Shown in pieces: positions 9,115 through 18,815 of a stretch of DNA of 64,000 nucleotides. This DNA is from Spirochaetota bacterium. Its GTDB lineage: Bacteria; Spirochaetota; UBA12135; COTS27. A program made the position numbers and the translations under genes. The notes beneath the pieces are model-generated. The model was given only the letters and a program-made list of their open reading frames with translations. It had not been told where the DNA came from and did no database searches. The stretch's first letter is position 1. Each line of letters starts with the position of its first letter. Location of the stretch: the NCBI GenBank assembly GCA_013426755.1, contig AP019861.1, positions 607,067 through 671,066 of the forward strand, given 5' to 3'.

Positions 9115-9897
9115 ATGAATAAATCTAATGCCAATAAGACTAAGTCAGGTGGTGCGGGTGAGCTTATCGTTGAAATAAGCAATCTCAATAAATGGTTTGG
9201 CAGTTTTCATGTATTAAAAGATATTAATTTAGTTGTGGGTAAGGGCGAGCGGATAGTCATCTGTGGTCCTTCGGGTTCTGGTAAATCAACGCTCATTCGC
9301 TGTATCAATAAACTAGAAGAATATCAAGAAGGGCTTATTAAAGTCGATAATATTCCAGTAGATGATAATGTTAAAAATATTGCTGCGATTCGTAGTGGTA
9401 AAGTGGGTATGGTTTTCCAGCATTTCAATTTATTTCCACACCTTAAAGTTCTAGATAATCTCACGATTGCACAGAAACTTGTTCTTCATAGAGATCAAAA
9501 TGAAGCTAAGGAAGTGGCAATGAATTATTTGACACGCGTTCGCATAGCCGATCAAGCGAATAAATTCCCAGGACAACTCTCAGGCGGCCAGCAGCAGCGC
9601 GTTGCTATAGCAAGAAGTCTATGTATGAATCCGCAAGTGATGTTATTTGATGAACCCACGTCGGCGCTTGATCCTGAAATGATCTCAGAAGTACTCGATG
9701 TGATGGTCGAGTTAGCTGAGGGGGGAATGACAATGGTCTGTGTGACGCATGAAATGGGCTTTGCTAGAAAGGTTGCTGATTGTATTTGCTTTATGGATAA
9801 AGGGCAGATCGTAGAAAAGAATACGGCTAAGAAGTTCTTTGAAGAAGCACAAAACGAGCGTACCCGTTTATTTTTATCACAAATTATATCGCACTGA
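9115..9897 (+). CDS. aapP: amino-acid ABC transporter ATP-binding protein (AapP-like)
   Basis: ATPase that drives the Aap importer at the inner face of the membrane; 260 aa, normal length. Walker [10 protein letters not shown] is at residues 51-59, the Q-loop in FQHFNLFPH near 101, the ABC signature LSGGQ at 155-159, Walker B VMLFDE at 175-180, the D-loop SALD just after, and the H-loop His212 (THEMGFA). This is the HisP/GlnQ/AapP group for polar amino acids. The first 16 residues are Asn/Lys/Ser/Gly-rich and probably disordered. A TATAAT at 9025-9030 may provide its own promoter. Confidence 0.95.
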   Translation: MNKSNANKTKSGGAGELIVEISNLNKWFGSFHVLKDINLVVGKGERIVICGPSGSGKSTLIRCINKLEEYQEGLIKVDNIPVDDNVKNIAAIRSGKVGMVFQHFNLFPHLKVLDNLTIAQKLVLHRDQNEAKEVAMNYLTRVRIADQANKFPGQLSGGQQQRVAIARSLCMNPQVMLFDEPTSALDPEMISEVLDVMVELAEGGMTMVCVTHEMGFARKVADCICFMDKGQIVEKNTAKKFFEEAQNERTRLFLSQIISH

Positions 9898-9921
9898 GGC
9901 TAGCGCAATTGTCTGTATAAG

Positions 9922-9995
9922 CACGCCCGGAAGGATTCGAACCCACGACCCTCTGATCCGAAGTCAGATGCTCTATCCAGCTGAGCTACGGGCGC
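9922..9995 (-). tRNA. tRNA-Arg (anticodon UCG)
   Basis: Read on the minus strand it folds as a full cloverleaf of 74 nt. The acceptor stem is GCGCCCG pairing with CGGGCGU (G1-U72 wobble). The D-arm contains AGCTCAGCTGGATAGAGC. The anticodon stem is TCTGA/TCAGA with loop CTTCGGA, anticodon TCG, which reads CGA and so arginine. The T-arm contains GGTTCGAATCC. The 3' CCA is not encoded (discriminator G followed by CTT). It lies opposite the end of aapP. Confidence 0.96.
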
Positions 9996-10084
9996 TTATT
10001 TAGAAATGGCCTCGTACGTATTTTCAATATAAAAATACAGAGGCTGCGTTGTAACGTGTAGAACGCTTAGATTGTACTGTATCT

Positions 10085-10194
10085 CAATTGTATCAGTCCA
10101 ATCTTGGTGGTATTACTTCAATTGTATCAGTTCAATCTTGGTGGTATTACTTCAATTGTATCAATTCAATCTTGGTAGTACCACTTCAATTGTA
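10085..10194. repeat. 34-bp minisatellite
   Basis: Three units of 34 bp starting CAATTGTATCAGT at 10085, 10119 and 10153, plus the start of a fourth at 10187. The third unit has several substitutions. It lies between the tRNA and the 3' end of mltG. Confidence 0.85.
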
Positions 10195-10273
10195 CTATGA
10201 TTGTATTATGTACTGATAAAAAAGATCAATTTTTTTACTAGATTTTTACCCGTAGTTGTGTCTGTGGACGAAT

Positions 10274-11428
10274 TTAGCGTTGGTAGGCTTCTATTTTTTC
10301 GAGGTGTTCTTCATAGCTACGGCTAAAGTCGTGTCCTTTAGCGAGGTCTGTACGTGATCGTGCGACGAAGAATAGATACGGGCTTTCTGCAGGGTTTAGG
10401 GCTGCATTTAGGGATGTTAGGGTAAATGAACTGATAGGAGTTTGTGGCAGTCCATTAACGGTGTAGGTGTTATAAGGTGATGTGAATGTAAAATGTTCTT
10501 TTTTAATATCGAAGAAGCCCTCACTTGTTAAATAATTTTCGTACAGGCCTGCTTTTTTTAAGGCGTAAATAATGGTAGGGTCATAACGAAGTTTCATGTT
10601 GATGCGGAGTCTGTTATAAAGAACGGAAGCAATGAGTGGTTTCTCGTTGGTTAGAAAGGTTTCTTTTTCGATAAGTGAGCTTATTTTCATGAGATCGATC
10701 CACTTTTCTGGGGGGGCGTGATTTATTAAGATGGGGACAAGGGTTGTTTTAAATTGGGCGAGGGCCAGTCGTGTGAGGTCTTCATTTACAGTGCTTAGGC
10801 GTACTTGATAGCTATTGGGGTAGAGGAAGCCTTCGCTACTTATGAGGGTTCCTCTGAGGGCGGGGGGAAAGTCCAATTCTTTTTCTATGATGGCAAGTGT
10901 TTTTTTTTGGTGTGAATAAGCGGCGAATTGTCCTTTGGTAGGAATAAGTCCAGCTGCGAAGAGGTTGTTGTCTATATCGTAGAGATCGTACCCTTCTACG
11001 ATTGTAAATAAAACGGATTCTTCTCTACCGGCGACGAGAAGGTTTAAGATTTGGTATGTTGAGAGGAGATTGGAAAATCTGTAGGTGCCTTTTTTGATTT
11101 TTTTTTCATATCCTAGTATTTTTGTGAGAAATAGGGCGAATGGGGCGCTTTTAATGATGCCGTCTTGTTCCATTTTGATGAAATTGCTGTGTAGGGCGCC
11201 GAATGTATACAATTCTGTTTTTAGTGGCTGGGGGTGATCGGGTTTTGTGGTAGATGATGGTTTTGTTACTGCGGTTGGGTGGGGGTTGGAAGCTAGCTGT
11301 TTTGTAGAAGTGGGCGGGCTATTGTAATGGGTGAATGATAGCGCGCTGATAAGAGCAGCTATTACTAGAAATGCTAGTAATAGTAAGCTATATTTTATGA
11401 ATGGAGAGTAATAATGACGTGAGGTCAT
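10274..11428 (-). CDS. mltG: endolytic peptidoglycan transglycosylase MltG (YceG family)
   Basis: Membrane-anchored lytic transglycosylase that cleaves nascent glycan strands and is thought to end peptidoglycan polymerisation. A single N-terminal transmembrane helix (about 12-32) is followed by a Thr/Ser/Pro linker with low-complexity character (about 37-70). The catalytic motif EGFLYPNSY contains the expected Glu at 199. Downstream are SSLIEKE, VLYNRLRINMKLRYDPT and YNTYTVNGLPQTPISS, all diagnostic. Its 384 aa is near the usual length; the linker is longer than normal. It follows the TPR protein gene by 49 bp on the same strand and is probably co-transcribed with it. Confidence 0.92.
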   Translation of the reverse strand: MTSRHYYSPFIKYSLLLLAFLVIAALISALSFTHYNSPPTSTKQLASNPHPTAVTKPSSTTKPDHPQPLKTELYTFGALHSNFIKMEQDGIIKSAPFALFLTKILGYEKKIKKGTYRFSNLLSTYQILNLLVAGREESVLFTIVEGYDLYDIDNNLFAAGLIPTKGQFAAYSHQKKTLAIIEKELDFPPALRGTLISSEGFLYPNSYQVRLSTVNEDLTRLALAQFKTTLVPILINHAPPEKWIDLMKISSLIEKETFLTNEKPLIASVLYNRLRINMKLRYDPTIIYALKKAGLYENYLTSEGFFDIKKEHFTFTSPYNTYTVNGLPQTPISSFTLTSLNAALNPAESPYLFFVARSRTDLAKGHDFSRSYEEHLEKIEAYQR

Positions 11429-11477
11429 TTGTTATTTGAGGTATTTTTTTGGGGGTATTATTCTGGGGTGTTTGAAT

Positions 11478-12833
11478 TTATTTAGGCTGGGGTGGAATTT
11501 CTTTAAATTTTCCTAAGAAAAGAAGGTTATCGTTGTCTAGATAAAGTTCTTTTATTTTATCATTGAACGTTTTTATGGTTTGTTCTTTAGCACGGATAAG
11601 AGAATTTTGTGAGAGGTTCGAGGAAGTGGAAGTGTTTTTGGGGTTATTCTTGGGTGTATTCCCTGTAATGGCTGGAGTGTTAGGGAATCTTTCTCTTGGA
11701 ATGTTAGTAGGACGTGGAAATGGTGGTGTTGATCTTAAAAAATTGGGGTTAGTGGAGGTGTTATTGTTGTTTAAATAGTTAAAATCTGCTTCACGTTGGG
11801 CTTTTATTTCATCGAGGATAACCTTACGATATTCGTAAATAACGTCAATGAATCTCATGTAGGGACGAAGTTTTGTATCAATGGCTATTTGTTCTAGGGT
11901 TGTCTCTGTTTTTACTTCGTTTGTGAAATGATTGTAATAAAAATTGAAGAGTTGTTTTTTATCGGGATCGTTTGTGGTGAGGTTGTATTTGGCGGGCAAT
12001 GTGGCTTTATGGTCTAGGGTTATTTGAGATTGTGGTGTTTGGGCGTAATAATAGGCTAGCAGTAGGTGTGCTATGGTGGTTTTATAATTATTTTGCAGCA
12101 TTGCGTTGAGATGGTAGAGACTTTTGGCTTGCTGTTCGAAGCCCCAGTAGGCGAGTGCTAGGAGGAAATGGGCTTTACTAAACATATTTTCATAAAACAT
12201 TCCTTGACTTGTGAGGTCTGTTTTAAGCAGTGTTTCTAGCGAGGCTATTTGTTCTTTAGGTTGGTTGTTTTTGTAATACGCTTCTGATAAATAGTAATAA
12301 GTGAGAAAGGCATTTTCACGAATTAGGAATGTGCCTGGCTGTGTCAATCCTTGGTTGTAGTAGGTGATGGCTAGACTGTGGAGATTGCTGTTTAGGTGGA
12401 TCGTGCCTAGGATGTAATAGGGGTCGTTAAATGTATTTGCTGGATTGCGTAGCAATTCAAAGCATATTTGTGCGGATTTATTGACACGTTCTGTCGCTAG
12501 TGCTTGATAGGCTTCAGCGACTGCTAGTGCTGGCAAGTGATTCTCTGCGTAGAAGGAATTGCGGTTGAGCGTGGAGGTGTTGGCACTGAGAATGGAGGGA
12601 TTGAGATTGAAAGTGGCTTTATTGTGTGCGGTGAGGGGATGATTTATAAAATTTGCGGCTAGTGGCGTTGTACTGATAACTAGTAATCCAATGCCTTTTG
12701 CTACCCAAATAGACAATAATCTGCAGTGGCTGAGGAGTATTTTTAATACGGTGTGTGAGTCCCCGTTTTTATGGATATGCTTATAATGATATGGGTTCAT
12801 AAGCTGAGATTTTGCTAAGATTTTAGTAGCCAT
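11478..12833 (-). CDS. TPR-like exported protein of unknown function
   Basis: 451 aa. A hydrophobic segment at about 40-60 (signal anchor or internal signal peptide) is followed by a helical region about 100-275 with TPR-like spacing: repeated blocks such as YYILGTIHLNSN, ITYYNQGL and FLLALAYWGFEQQAKSLYHL. An Asn/Thr/Pro-rich low-complexity stretch (about 345-405) separates it from a short charged C-terminal helix. I do not recognise the family. The likely operon with mltG points to an envelope role, by association only. The start could be the internal Met at residue 12; no Shine-Dalgarno sequence distinguishes them. Confidence 0.7.
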   Translation of the reverse strand: MATKILAKSQLMNPYHYKHIHKNGDSHTVLKILLSHCRLLSIWVAKGIGLLVISTTPLAANFINHPLTAHNKATFNLNPSILSANTSTLNRNSFYAENHLPALAVAEAYQALATERVNKSAQICFELLRNPANTFNDPYYILGTIHLNSNLHSLAITYYNQGLTQPGTFLIRENAFLTYYYLSEAYYKNNQPKEQIASLETLLKTDLTSQGMFYENMFSKAHFLLALAYWGFEQQAKSLYHLNAMLQNNYKTTIAHLLLAYYYAQTPQSQITLDHKATLPAKYNLTTNDPDKKQLFNFYYNHFTNEVKTETTLEQIAIDTKLRPYMRFIDVIYEYRKVILDEIKAQREADFNYLNNNNTSTNPNFLRSTPPFPRPTNIPRERFPNTPAITGNTPKNNPKNTSTSSNLSQNSLIRAKEQTIKTFNDKIKELYLDNDNLLFLGKFKEIPPQPK

Positions 12834-13265
12834 TAAAGTAGGGTTAAAAATAGAGTAGGTTTAAAGGTCTAGATCCGCTGTGGCTACAGATTAGCAATAT
12901 TTTCGGCTAGAAAATAGGTCTGCAGCTGATATTTACTTGATTTAATACGGAAGCAATGATGCAGATAGGCTTAAAAGGCTTAAAAGACTTAAAAAAGTAC
13001 ACTTTCCTTCTTTATATCAATCATCGTATGGTTTTATTAAAAATGAAGTGAAATAAGGGGGCGTCTCAAATTTATATAGCGTTATTATATATTATGGATA
13101 TGTAGCCTATATATTATGGATATGTAGCCTATATATATGCAGGGTACAGTGTATATAGGTAGTGTTATTATTTCTGCTGGTAGAAGTGGAGAGTGGAGAG
13201 TGGGAAGTGAGGAGTGGAGAGTGATGAGTGAGGAGTGAGGAGCGGAGAGTGAGGAAGAGACAAAA
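12834..13265. repeat. repeat-bearing intergenic gap
   Basis: Holds a TTAAAAGGC/TTAAAAGAC run near 12970-12995, a 20-bp repeat (ATATTATGGATATGTAGCCT, two full units and a partial, 13088-13135), and a purine-rich GAGTGAGGAGTGGA-type microsatellite (13186-13258) next to the lptF stop codon. No gene seen. Confidence 0.7.
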
Positions 13266-14375
13266 TTAATTACGTAATTTGAAGAAAGAGAGGAGGATAG
13301 CAAGGACAATAAATAGCATATTGGGGAGATAGGTACTGATAGCAGGTTCTATGAATCCCCGTTTTCCAAGTGTTTCAGCGGTTGTCATGACAAAATAGTA
13401 AACAAAGATAATGACAATGGCTACACCAAAGCTAGCGCCCTTTCCGCCGCGTCTAAATGAAATTCCAAGTGGAAGTGCTGTGAAAACAAAAATAATACAA
13501 GCTAAGGGAAGTGAGTATTTTTTATGGTATTCAATGTAAGTGATAGGTGAGACTGTTTCACCTGCATTGAGTGTTTCCGTAATGGTTTTTCTGATTTGAA
13601 AGATATTCTGTTCGTAAGGCTGGCGAACAATATTGGTGATTTCCTTGACGTCATTGAAAATATTGATAGTGATGCTATCAAAGCCAAGTTTTTGAATTTC
13701 ATTGGGATTGTGGCGGTTAATTTTGATAGTTTCGCCGTCGCTGAGTTCTAGGGAGGTGAGTTTAGAATTAATAGTATTATTGATCCAGCGTCCTTTTTTG
13801 GCATAGGTGAATGTAATTTCGTCTTTCGCCTCTTCTAATTCGTATAAAAAGACTTCTTGCATAACGTCGTTATCGCCGTCAACGTTAAGAGCGGCTATTT
13901 TTTTAGTCGTATTGGGAATTTCACTAAACGTCCTGTCTTCAATGAGAATAGAGGGATTGGAATAGACAACATGCGTGTATAAAGTTTTATAACGAACAGT
14001 GCTTTCTGGGGCAATGAAATTGATAAACAAAAATGTAAATATTGTCATGATACAGCCAAATAGTAGAGTGGGACGCAATATTGTAAAATACGATAGCCCC
14101 ATACTGCGCATAGCTGTAATTTCGTTATCACCGGAGAATCTTCCTATAGAAAAAAGCGTCCCGAACAATACTCCCATTGGAATTGTGATCGAACCGGTAA
14201 ATGGAATGGAATAGATGAATAATTGTAGGGTTATTCTAAATGGAATGCCTTTTTCAAAGGTCAATGTCAAGACGTTCTTAACTTGTGGAATAATGAAGAC
14301 AAAAGTAAAAAATGCTGTTCCAATGACAATGGGTGGAAAAAATTCTTTAAAGATATATAAGTGAATTTTTTTCAT
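13266..14375 (-). CDS. LPS-export-type permease of the LptF/LptG (YjgP/YjgQ) family
   Basis: Inner-membrane subunit of the Lpt lipid exporter family, which pulls lipopolysaccharide or an equivalent glycolipid from the membrane and passes it to a periplasmic bridge. Six hydrophobic segments are in the classic arrangement: about 15-35, 50-80 and 98-120 at the N-terminus, then about 275-295, 305-325 and 335-360 at the C-terminus. Between them lies a periplasmic beta-jellyroll-like domain (about 125-265). The family motif after helix 2, GDNEITAMRSMGLS, is intact. Its 369 aa is typical. I cannot decide between LptF and LptG. Its partner is not in the window, so a homologue is expected elsewhere. 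Confidence 0.9.
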   Translation of the reverse strand: MKKIHLYIFKEFFPPIVIGTAFFTFVFIIPQVKNVLTLTFEKGIPFRITLQLFIYSIPFTGSITIPMGVLFGTLFSIGRFSGDNEITAMRSMGLSYFTILRPTLLFGCIMTIFTFLFINFIAPESTVRYKTLYTHVVYSNPSILIEDRTFSEIPNTTKKIAALNVDGDNDVMQEVFLYELEEAKDEITFTYAKKGRWINNTINSKLTSLELSDGETIKINRHNPNEIQKLGFDSITINIFNDVKEITNIVRQPYEQNIFQIRKTITETLNAGETVSPITYIEYHKKYSLPLACIIFVFTALPLGISFRRGGKGASFGVAIVIIFVYYFVMTTAETLGKRGFIEPAISTYLPNMLFIVLAILLSFFKLRN

Positions 14376-14600
14376 AACTTTGCATTGATTTTCCTACTTG
14401 TTAGTTGGTGGTGTCATATCATATCAGTATCTGCAATTCTTAACCTACGTGTCTAGATAATTTCAATGTCTGCAGTTCTTAAAATATATAATCTAGATCA
14501 ATTCTTGATCTGCTGTGGTATAGTGTAAATAGGAGCAATAGACCAGATAGGAGGTGCTAACAATGTTATAACAAAAATAAATGAGAAGTTAGGCTTAGTT

Positions 14601-15167
14601 TTAGGTGGTTGCGAATGTTGTGATGAGATGGATAGTAAGGAAAACAAGGGGTAGAAATGATACGATTGCTGTAATAAAGAAGCTACGTGCGACTAAGTAG
14701 AAACTTCTTCCCATGGACAGGTGAAATTTAAATGCCAATCTTCTAATAATGGTGATGAGCACGTAGATCATGATGAAAAGAACGATTAAGCTTTTAAAGA
14801 AAGATTGGTTTAGAAAAAGCAGTGAAACGCCAGGAAGGACGACAAACCAGAACGATGCTAAAAGATGTGTGAGTAAGACGGTTCTCTGAATGGATGCTTT
14901 TTTTATTGTATGGTGGAGATGATTTTTTGCTAGTGGCGCGGCAGCATAAAGTTCTAAATAGCTTCGTTTATAATGTTCGATACTTTTCGTGAGTAATATC
15001 AGATATACCTTTAAAAAAATGAAAAAGGTCGCAAGAAAGACACTGAAATTAAAATACAAAGCCCAGTTCCACAGCCTCAGATCGGCGAATGCTGTAAAAA
15101 AGATGAAGCCTATCAATAAACTGTACAGTTTAGGATAAGCAAGTATTTTTCTGTAAAATATATTCAT
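14601..15167 (-). CDS. multi-pass membrane protein of unknown function
   Basis: 188 aa with about five hydrophobic helices (about 15-32, 36-58, 98-118, 123-142, 160-185) and basic loops. No motif recognised. It follows sppA by 53 bp on the same strand, so the pair is probably one transcript. No ribosome binding site is obvious. It is kept because of the clear, regularly spaced hydrophobic segments and the operon position. Confidence 0.6.
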   Translation of the reverse strand: MNIFYRKILAYPKLYSLLIGFIFFTAFADLRLWNWALYFNFSVFLATFFIFLKVYLILLTKSIEHYKRSYLELYAAAPLAKNHLHHTIKKASIQRTVLLTHLLASFWFVVLPGVSLLFLNQSFFKSLIVLFIMIYVLITIIRRLAFKFHLSMGRSFYLVARSFFITAIVSFLPLVFLTIHLITTFATT

Positions 15168-15220
15168 TTATTAATAGGTGGCACTAATAGATGGCGGTAG
15201 GTGGTGGTTTAGAGAGATTT

Positions 15221-16189
15221 TTATATGGTATTAAGCGTAGAAATTGATTTTAGCAGTTTGATGAGATTTTCAAGTTCGTAGAAGAGTTTGATATTGGGGA
15301 AGAAGGCGTTCTCCCACCAGGGCAGCAATGTAGGTTTGCGGAAGGTCAGTTTCTCGTAAGGAATACCTATTTCTTCAGCAATAAGTCTCTTCGCCTCTTC
15401 AAAATTACCAATGTTATCAATCAATCCTTTTTCAAGAGCTTCTTTACTGAGATAAAGGAGTCCATTAGCAGATTGTCTTAGGAGTTCGGGGTTACTTTTT
15501 TCACCACGCCACGTGATGACGTCTGCGACAAATTGTTCGTGCATGTCGTCGACGAGGCCTTGAATGTGGGTGCGTTCTGCTGGCGTCATGTTTCTAGTTG
15601 CTGAGAGAATGTCTTTGAAGGGAACGGATTTTATTTCATCGCTAGCAATGCCTACTTTTTCTAGGAGTTTGCTGATATTAGTATGGGAGATGCGTACGCC
15701 GATTGAGCCGATGAGTGAGCCGCGATTGGCAATGATCTTCGTAGCGGGAAGACTGATATAATACCCACCTGAGGCGCAGATATCGGCTATGGAAACGACG
15801 ATGGGTTTTTCGGTGGCGCGAAAGCGTTTCATGGCGTCAAACAGTTCTTGGCTGGCGACAATGGACCCGCCAGGTGAATTCATACGGACTAGCAATCCTT
15901 TAATATTGTCGTCTTTGCTAGCAGCGTCTAGTTGTGAGATCCAGCGTCTAGCACCTACAATGTTGTTAAAACCACTTCCGCTAGGCTCAAAAAAAATAGC
16001 CGATGTGATGTCCAGTACTAGAACAGCACTAGAAAAATTTTGAGTGATTGCTTTGTCGATATTGATGTCAAAACTCTGATGGGGCGTTTCTTTACTTGCA
16101 GTACCACGTGTTAGGGAGACAATGATTGCAAGTACAATAAAGGCAAGCAGTAAAAAGAAACGAAATTGCTGTGATTTCATGATTTTCAT
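15221..16189 (-). CDS. sppA: signal peptide peptidase SppA (short form, S49 family)
   Basis: Membrane-anchored serine protease that degrades cleaved signal peptides. An N-terminal helix (about 10-26) anchors a single S49 domain of 322 aa, the length of the short (Bacillus-type) form rather than the double-domain E. coli enzyme. Visible motifs: VRMNSPGGSIVAS (about 101-113), the nucleophile Ser140 in CASGGYY, SLIGSIGV near 158-165, and the general-base Lys192 in VPFKDILSATRNMT. The start is ATG followed by KIMKSQQF; the Met four codons in is an equal alternative. Confidence 0.93.
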   Translation of the reverse strand: MKIMKSQQFRFFLLLAFIVLAIIVSLTRGTASKETPHQSFDINIDKAITQNFSSAVLVLDITSAIFFEPSGSGFNNIVGARRWISQLDAASKDDNIKGLLVRMNSPGGSIVASQELFDAMKRFRATEKPIVVSIADICASGGYYISLPATKIIANRGSLIGSIGVRISHTNISKLLEKVGIASDEIKSVPFKDILSATRNMTPAERTHIQGLVDDMHEQFVADVITWRGEKSNPELLRQSANGLLYLSKEALEKGLIDNIGNFEEAKRLIAEEIGIPYEKLTFRKPTLLPWWENAFFPNIKLFYELENLIKLLKSISTLNTI

Positions 16190-16535
16190 AATAATAGACT
16201 CAATTGCAGATAGGTTTTCTTACACCGGGTGATTTAATAATTCAGTACAATGTTTATTACGGGTTACTTGCTTGATAGCAAGGATTATTTTTCTAATTAT
16301 AACATTATTTCTGTCATCATTGTTAGTGTCTTACGGTCAATTATTTCAATGTCCCTATTTCAATATCCCTATTTCAATGTCCTTTTATCACATCAGTATA
16401 AATAACCGAAGGGTGTCCTATATATGCGTCTATTAATACAATGTTAATACAATATTTTAAGTAAAAGTCATGTATTAAATGGACACTGCGTGATTGCTAT
16501 TGAATAATGAACATTATTTTCGTGAGTTTATTCAC
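16190..16535. other. intergenic gap with 14-bp repeat
   Basis: Between the upstream unknown gene and sppA. A 14-bp unit (ATTTCAATGTCCCT) occurs three times near 16344-16385. The remainder is AT-rich with duplicated TTAATACAATGTTAATACAATATT near 16434. No gene seen. Confidence 0.55.
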
Positions 16536-17576
16536 TTAGTGATGACGAAATTTATTCAATGAGAACATTAAATGGTCAATGTTATAACGAAGGCCTAATC
16601 GTTGGATGACGTATTCTAGTTCAGCGTGTTCGTTGGAGTTATAATTTTGTTTGAGATTGGCAATGGTTGTTTTTAGATGGAGTTCTTTTTGGGGGTCTAG
16701 GTTAGTTTTTTGGAGTTTGATGCCGGATTTTGCGTCGAAGTAATCTGCGTAATACAAGGTTTGAATGCGTTGATAGAGAGATTGCGAGGTTTCGTGTTTC
16801 AATGCGTCAATCTCTAATATTTTAGCGAGAGGGTCGCGGCGTTTGAGATGGACGTAGAGAGATTTAGTTTTGTGTGATTCGCCACTGTACGTTAAAATGC
16901 AAAGACGTGGGCGCATCGTTGTAAAAGTGGGCATAAATGCGGTTGTTTTTGTAATAACGGCGTAAGGCAAATTGGCTTGTTTTAGCATGGTGATAAGGTC
17001 TGTGAACATGGCGAAGTTTGTACTGTTTTCTTCATTGAAGACGAGGACGCCCTTTTCTTTGTAAGCGAGAGATAGGGGCAAGGTTGGATGGGCGGCAAGG
17101 TTTTTTTGTAGCAATGGTAAGTTATTTAGCGTAAGTTCTTCATGACTGGCGGCGTGAAGAATAACAGGTGTTTTTACGAGGAGGGCTGCTTCGGTTTCGG
17201 TTGGTTTTAAGACATTTTCTGCAAAGACTAGCTTGCGTTGATAGTCGTGTGGTACTAAGGTATTAAGGAAATCGACTTTTTTAAGCAGGTCTTCGGCTTT
17301 ACTTAGGGCGATAGTAAAATCAATTGGAAAAAACAAATGCGGCAATCGTCGTTTCAATAGCTTCTTTTCCTTAGCGGTTATAAAAACATAGAAACAATCA
17401 TGTTTTAAAAGGTTTGTGTCATTGAGATCGCTGCGTGACAGGTCTTTTTTAAATACAAGTTTATTATCAGCAATCGATGAAAACAGGGGCCCTTGCAATT
17501 TTGATATTGCAATAGGAATTTTACCCACACCTAGGGTGTCTAATAAGAGGTTGAGATCGGTACGAACAATTTTCAT
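16536..17576 (-). CDS. conserved-looking protein of unknown function downstream of prmC
   Basis: 346 aa, no signal peptide and no membrane helix. It is mixed alpha/beta in appearance, with a Lys/Leu-rich C-terminal helical part and a short basic end. The ATG lies one base after the prmC stop codon, so translation is very probably coupled. I recognise no motif and do not assign a function. Operon placement with a translation-related methyltransferase is the only hint. Codon choice and composition resemble the neighbours. Confidence 0.65.
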   Translation of the reverse strand: MKIVRTDLNLLLDTLGVGKIPIAISKLQGPLFSSIADNKLVFKKDLSRSDLNDTNLLKHDCFYVFITAKEKKLLKRRLPHLFFPIDFTIALSKAEDLLKKVDFLNTLVPHDYQRKLVFAENVLKPTETEAALLVKTPVILHAASHEELTLNNLPLLQKNLAAHPTLPLSLAYKEKGVLVFNEENSTNFAMFTDLITMLKQANLPYAVITKTTAFMPTFTTMRPRLCILTYSGESHKTKSLYVHLKRRDPLAKILEIDALKHETSQSLYQRIQTLYYADYFDAKSGIKLQKTNLDPQKELHLKTTIANLKQNYNSNEHAELEYVIQRLGLRYNIDHLMFSLNKFRHH

Positions 17577-17577
17577 A

Positions 17578-18582
17578 TTAAGGGCACTGCCCGCTGATAA
17601 AGCGATGTTTACTGAACATATCTTTATGGAAGGTCAAATTCTGATAAGATTGAAATAGCTCGCTTAGTGGCTGGGTTTGGTTGTGTCCGCATTCTAGGTA
17701 GAAATAGCCTTGTCTGCTTAGGATCTGTGGTAGATGTTCTGCGAGTGCTCTGAGGAAATTAAGACCATCTGCACCGCTGTAAAGCGCTGCGGCTGGTTCA
17801 TAATGTTGGACTGTGGGGGCTAAATCAGGGTCATTCTCACCGATGTAGGGTGGATTGCTGACAATGATGTCGTACCGATCTAATACGGGGTTTGAATTTA
17901 TAAAAAAAAGTTTATTTAGTAGCGTTTTGATACGCTCTTTAAAAGGGGCATGGGTTTTATTACTGGCTTGTGTCTGCTTAGCTAAGGGGGCGAATGCTCT
18001 AAATTCTCTAAAAATATCGCAATGATAAAATTCAATGCGGTTGTTAGCAGTGTTAGGGAGTAGGCGCTTGGCATTAGTCTGTGCTGTGCGTAAGGCAAGC
18101 GTTGACGTGTCGATTGCTGTCACGTTCAAGGTCGGGAAATGCTTCTTCAATGTGATTGCAAGAACGCCTGTTCCCGTTCCGATGTCTAGTAAAGAGGGGT
18201 GGTGAGTGGATGTGCGGCTAGCTTTTTCAAGTTTTTTCAGTAATGACGGGAGAGTAGCGATGAGATGGCTGGCGAGTTCTTCGGTTTCGACGCGTGGCAG
18301 AAAAACGCCTCGTGGGGTGAGGAATTTTAATTTACAAAATTCGGTTGTTCCCAAGACATATCCTACGGGAACACCGCGGTTTAATGCGTGTAGGTAGCGG
18401 TCAATGCGCAAGCGCTGTGTTAAAGAGAATGACTTAGCGCGGTCTGTGAATAAGACTTTATGCGGGGGGAGTGTTAAGACTTCTGCGATCAAATTAAGGG
18501 CTAGCATGTGTCTAGTTTGCTTGGAATAGGTTTTAGGATGCAGTGTATGATAGATTTTATTGTAAATTTCAAGGGAAGTCAT
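17578..18582 (-). CDS. prmC: peptide chain release factor N5-glutamine methyltransferase PrmC (HemK)
   Basis: Methylates the Gln of the GGQ motif in RF1/RF2 using S-adenosylmethionine. An N-terminal helical release-factor-binding domain (about 1-75) includes GVPVGYVLGTTEF, followed by the Rossmann methyltransferase. SAM-binding motif LLDIGTGTGVLA is at 131-142, an acidic loop at Asp158, and the catalytic motif NPPYIGENDPDL at 243-254. Its 334 aa exceeds the usual 280. The excess is an insertion at about 193-232 (residues between the CDIFREF and DIIVSNPPY strands), in line with insertions in other genes here. The substrate gene prfB is at the far right of the window. Confidence 0.92.
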   Translation of the reverse strand: MTSLEIYNKIYHTLHPKTYSKQTRHMLALNLIAEVLTLPPHKVLFTDRAKSFSLTQRLRIDRYLHALNRGVPVGYVLGTTEFCKLKFLTPRGVFLPRVETEELASHLIATLPSLLKKLEKASRTSTHHPSLLDIGTGTGVLAITLKKHFPTLNVTAIDTSTLALRTAQTNAKRLLPNTANNRIEFYHCDIFREFRAFAPLAKQTQASNKTHAPFKERIKTLLNKLFFINSNPVLDRYDIIVSNPPYIGENDPDLAPTVQHYEPAAALYSGADGLNFLRALAEHLPQILSRQGYFYLECGHNQTQPLSELFQSYQNLTFHKDMFSKHRFISGQCP

Positions 18583-18750
18583 GGAATGAGCGCTGAGATT
18601 TTGTGGTAAACTGCTGGGTACTAGTTTGTTATATGAGAAGTCCTTGATTTATTTATCGTTAAACGTGAAGGTTTTTTTTATTTTATAAGGAGATTAAAGG
18701 ATTAAAGGATTGAAGGACTGCTTTTTGGGGTAGGAATTTCAATAATATAT

Positions 18751-18756
18751 TATAAT
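18751..18756 (+). promoter_or_regulatory. possible -10 box for pepA
   Basis: TATAAT at 18751-18756 in the 233-bp divergent gap between prmC and pepA, about 60 bp upstream of the pepA start. No convincing -35 hexamer at standard spacing, so only tentative. Confidence 0.3.
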
Positions 18757-18815
18757 CTATAAGTGTATGTGCGTATATGACGTATTAAAAATCTGTATTT
18801 AAAGGCTGCTTGATC

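Noticed and set aside
13085-13309. 74-codon minus-strand frame overlapping the lptF end
   Set aside because: Made of the GAGTGAGGAG microsatellite and the 20-bp repeat; overlaps a solid gene.
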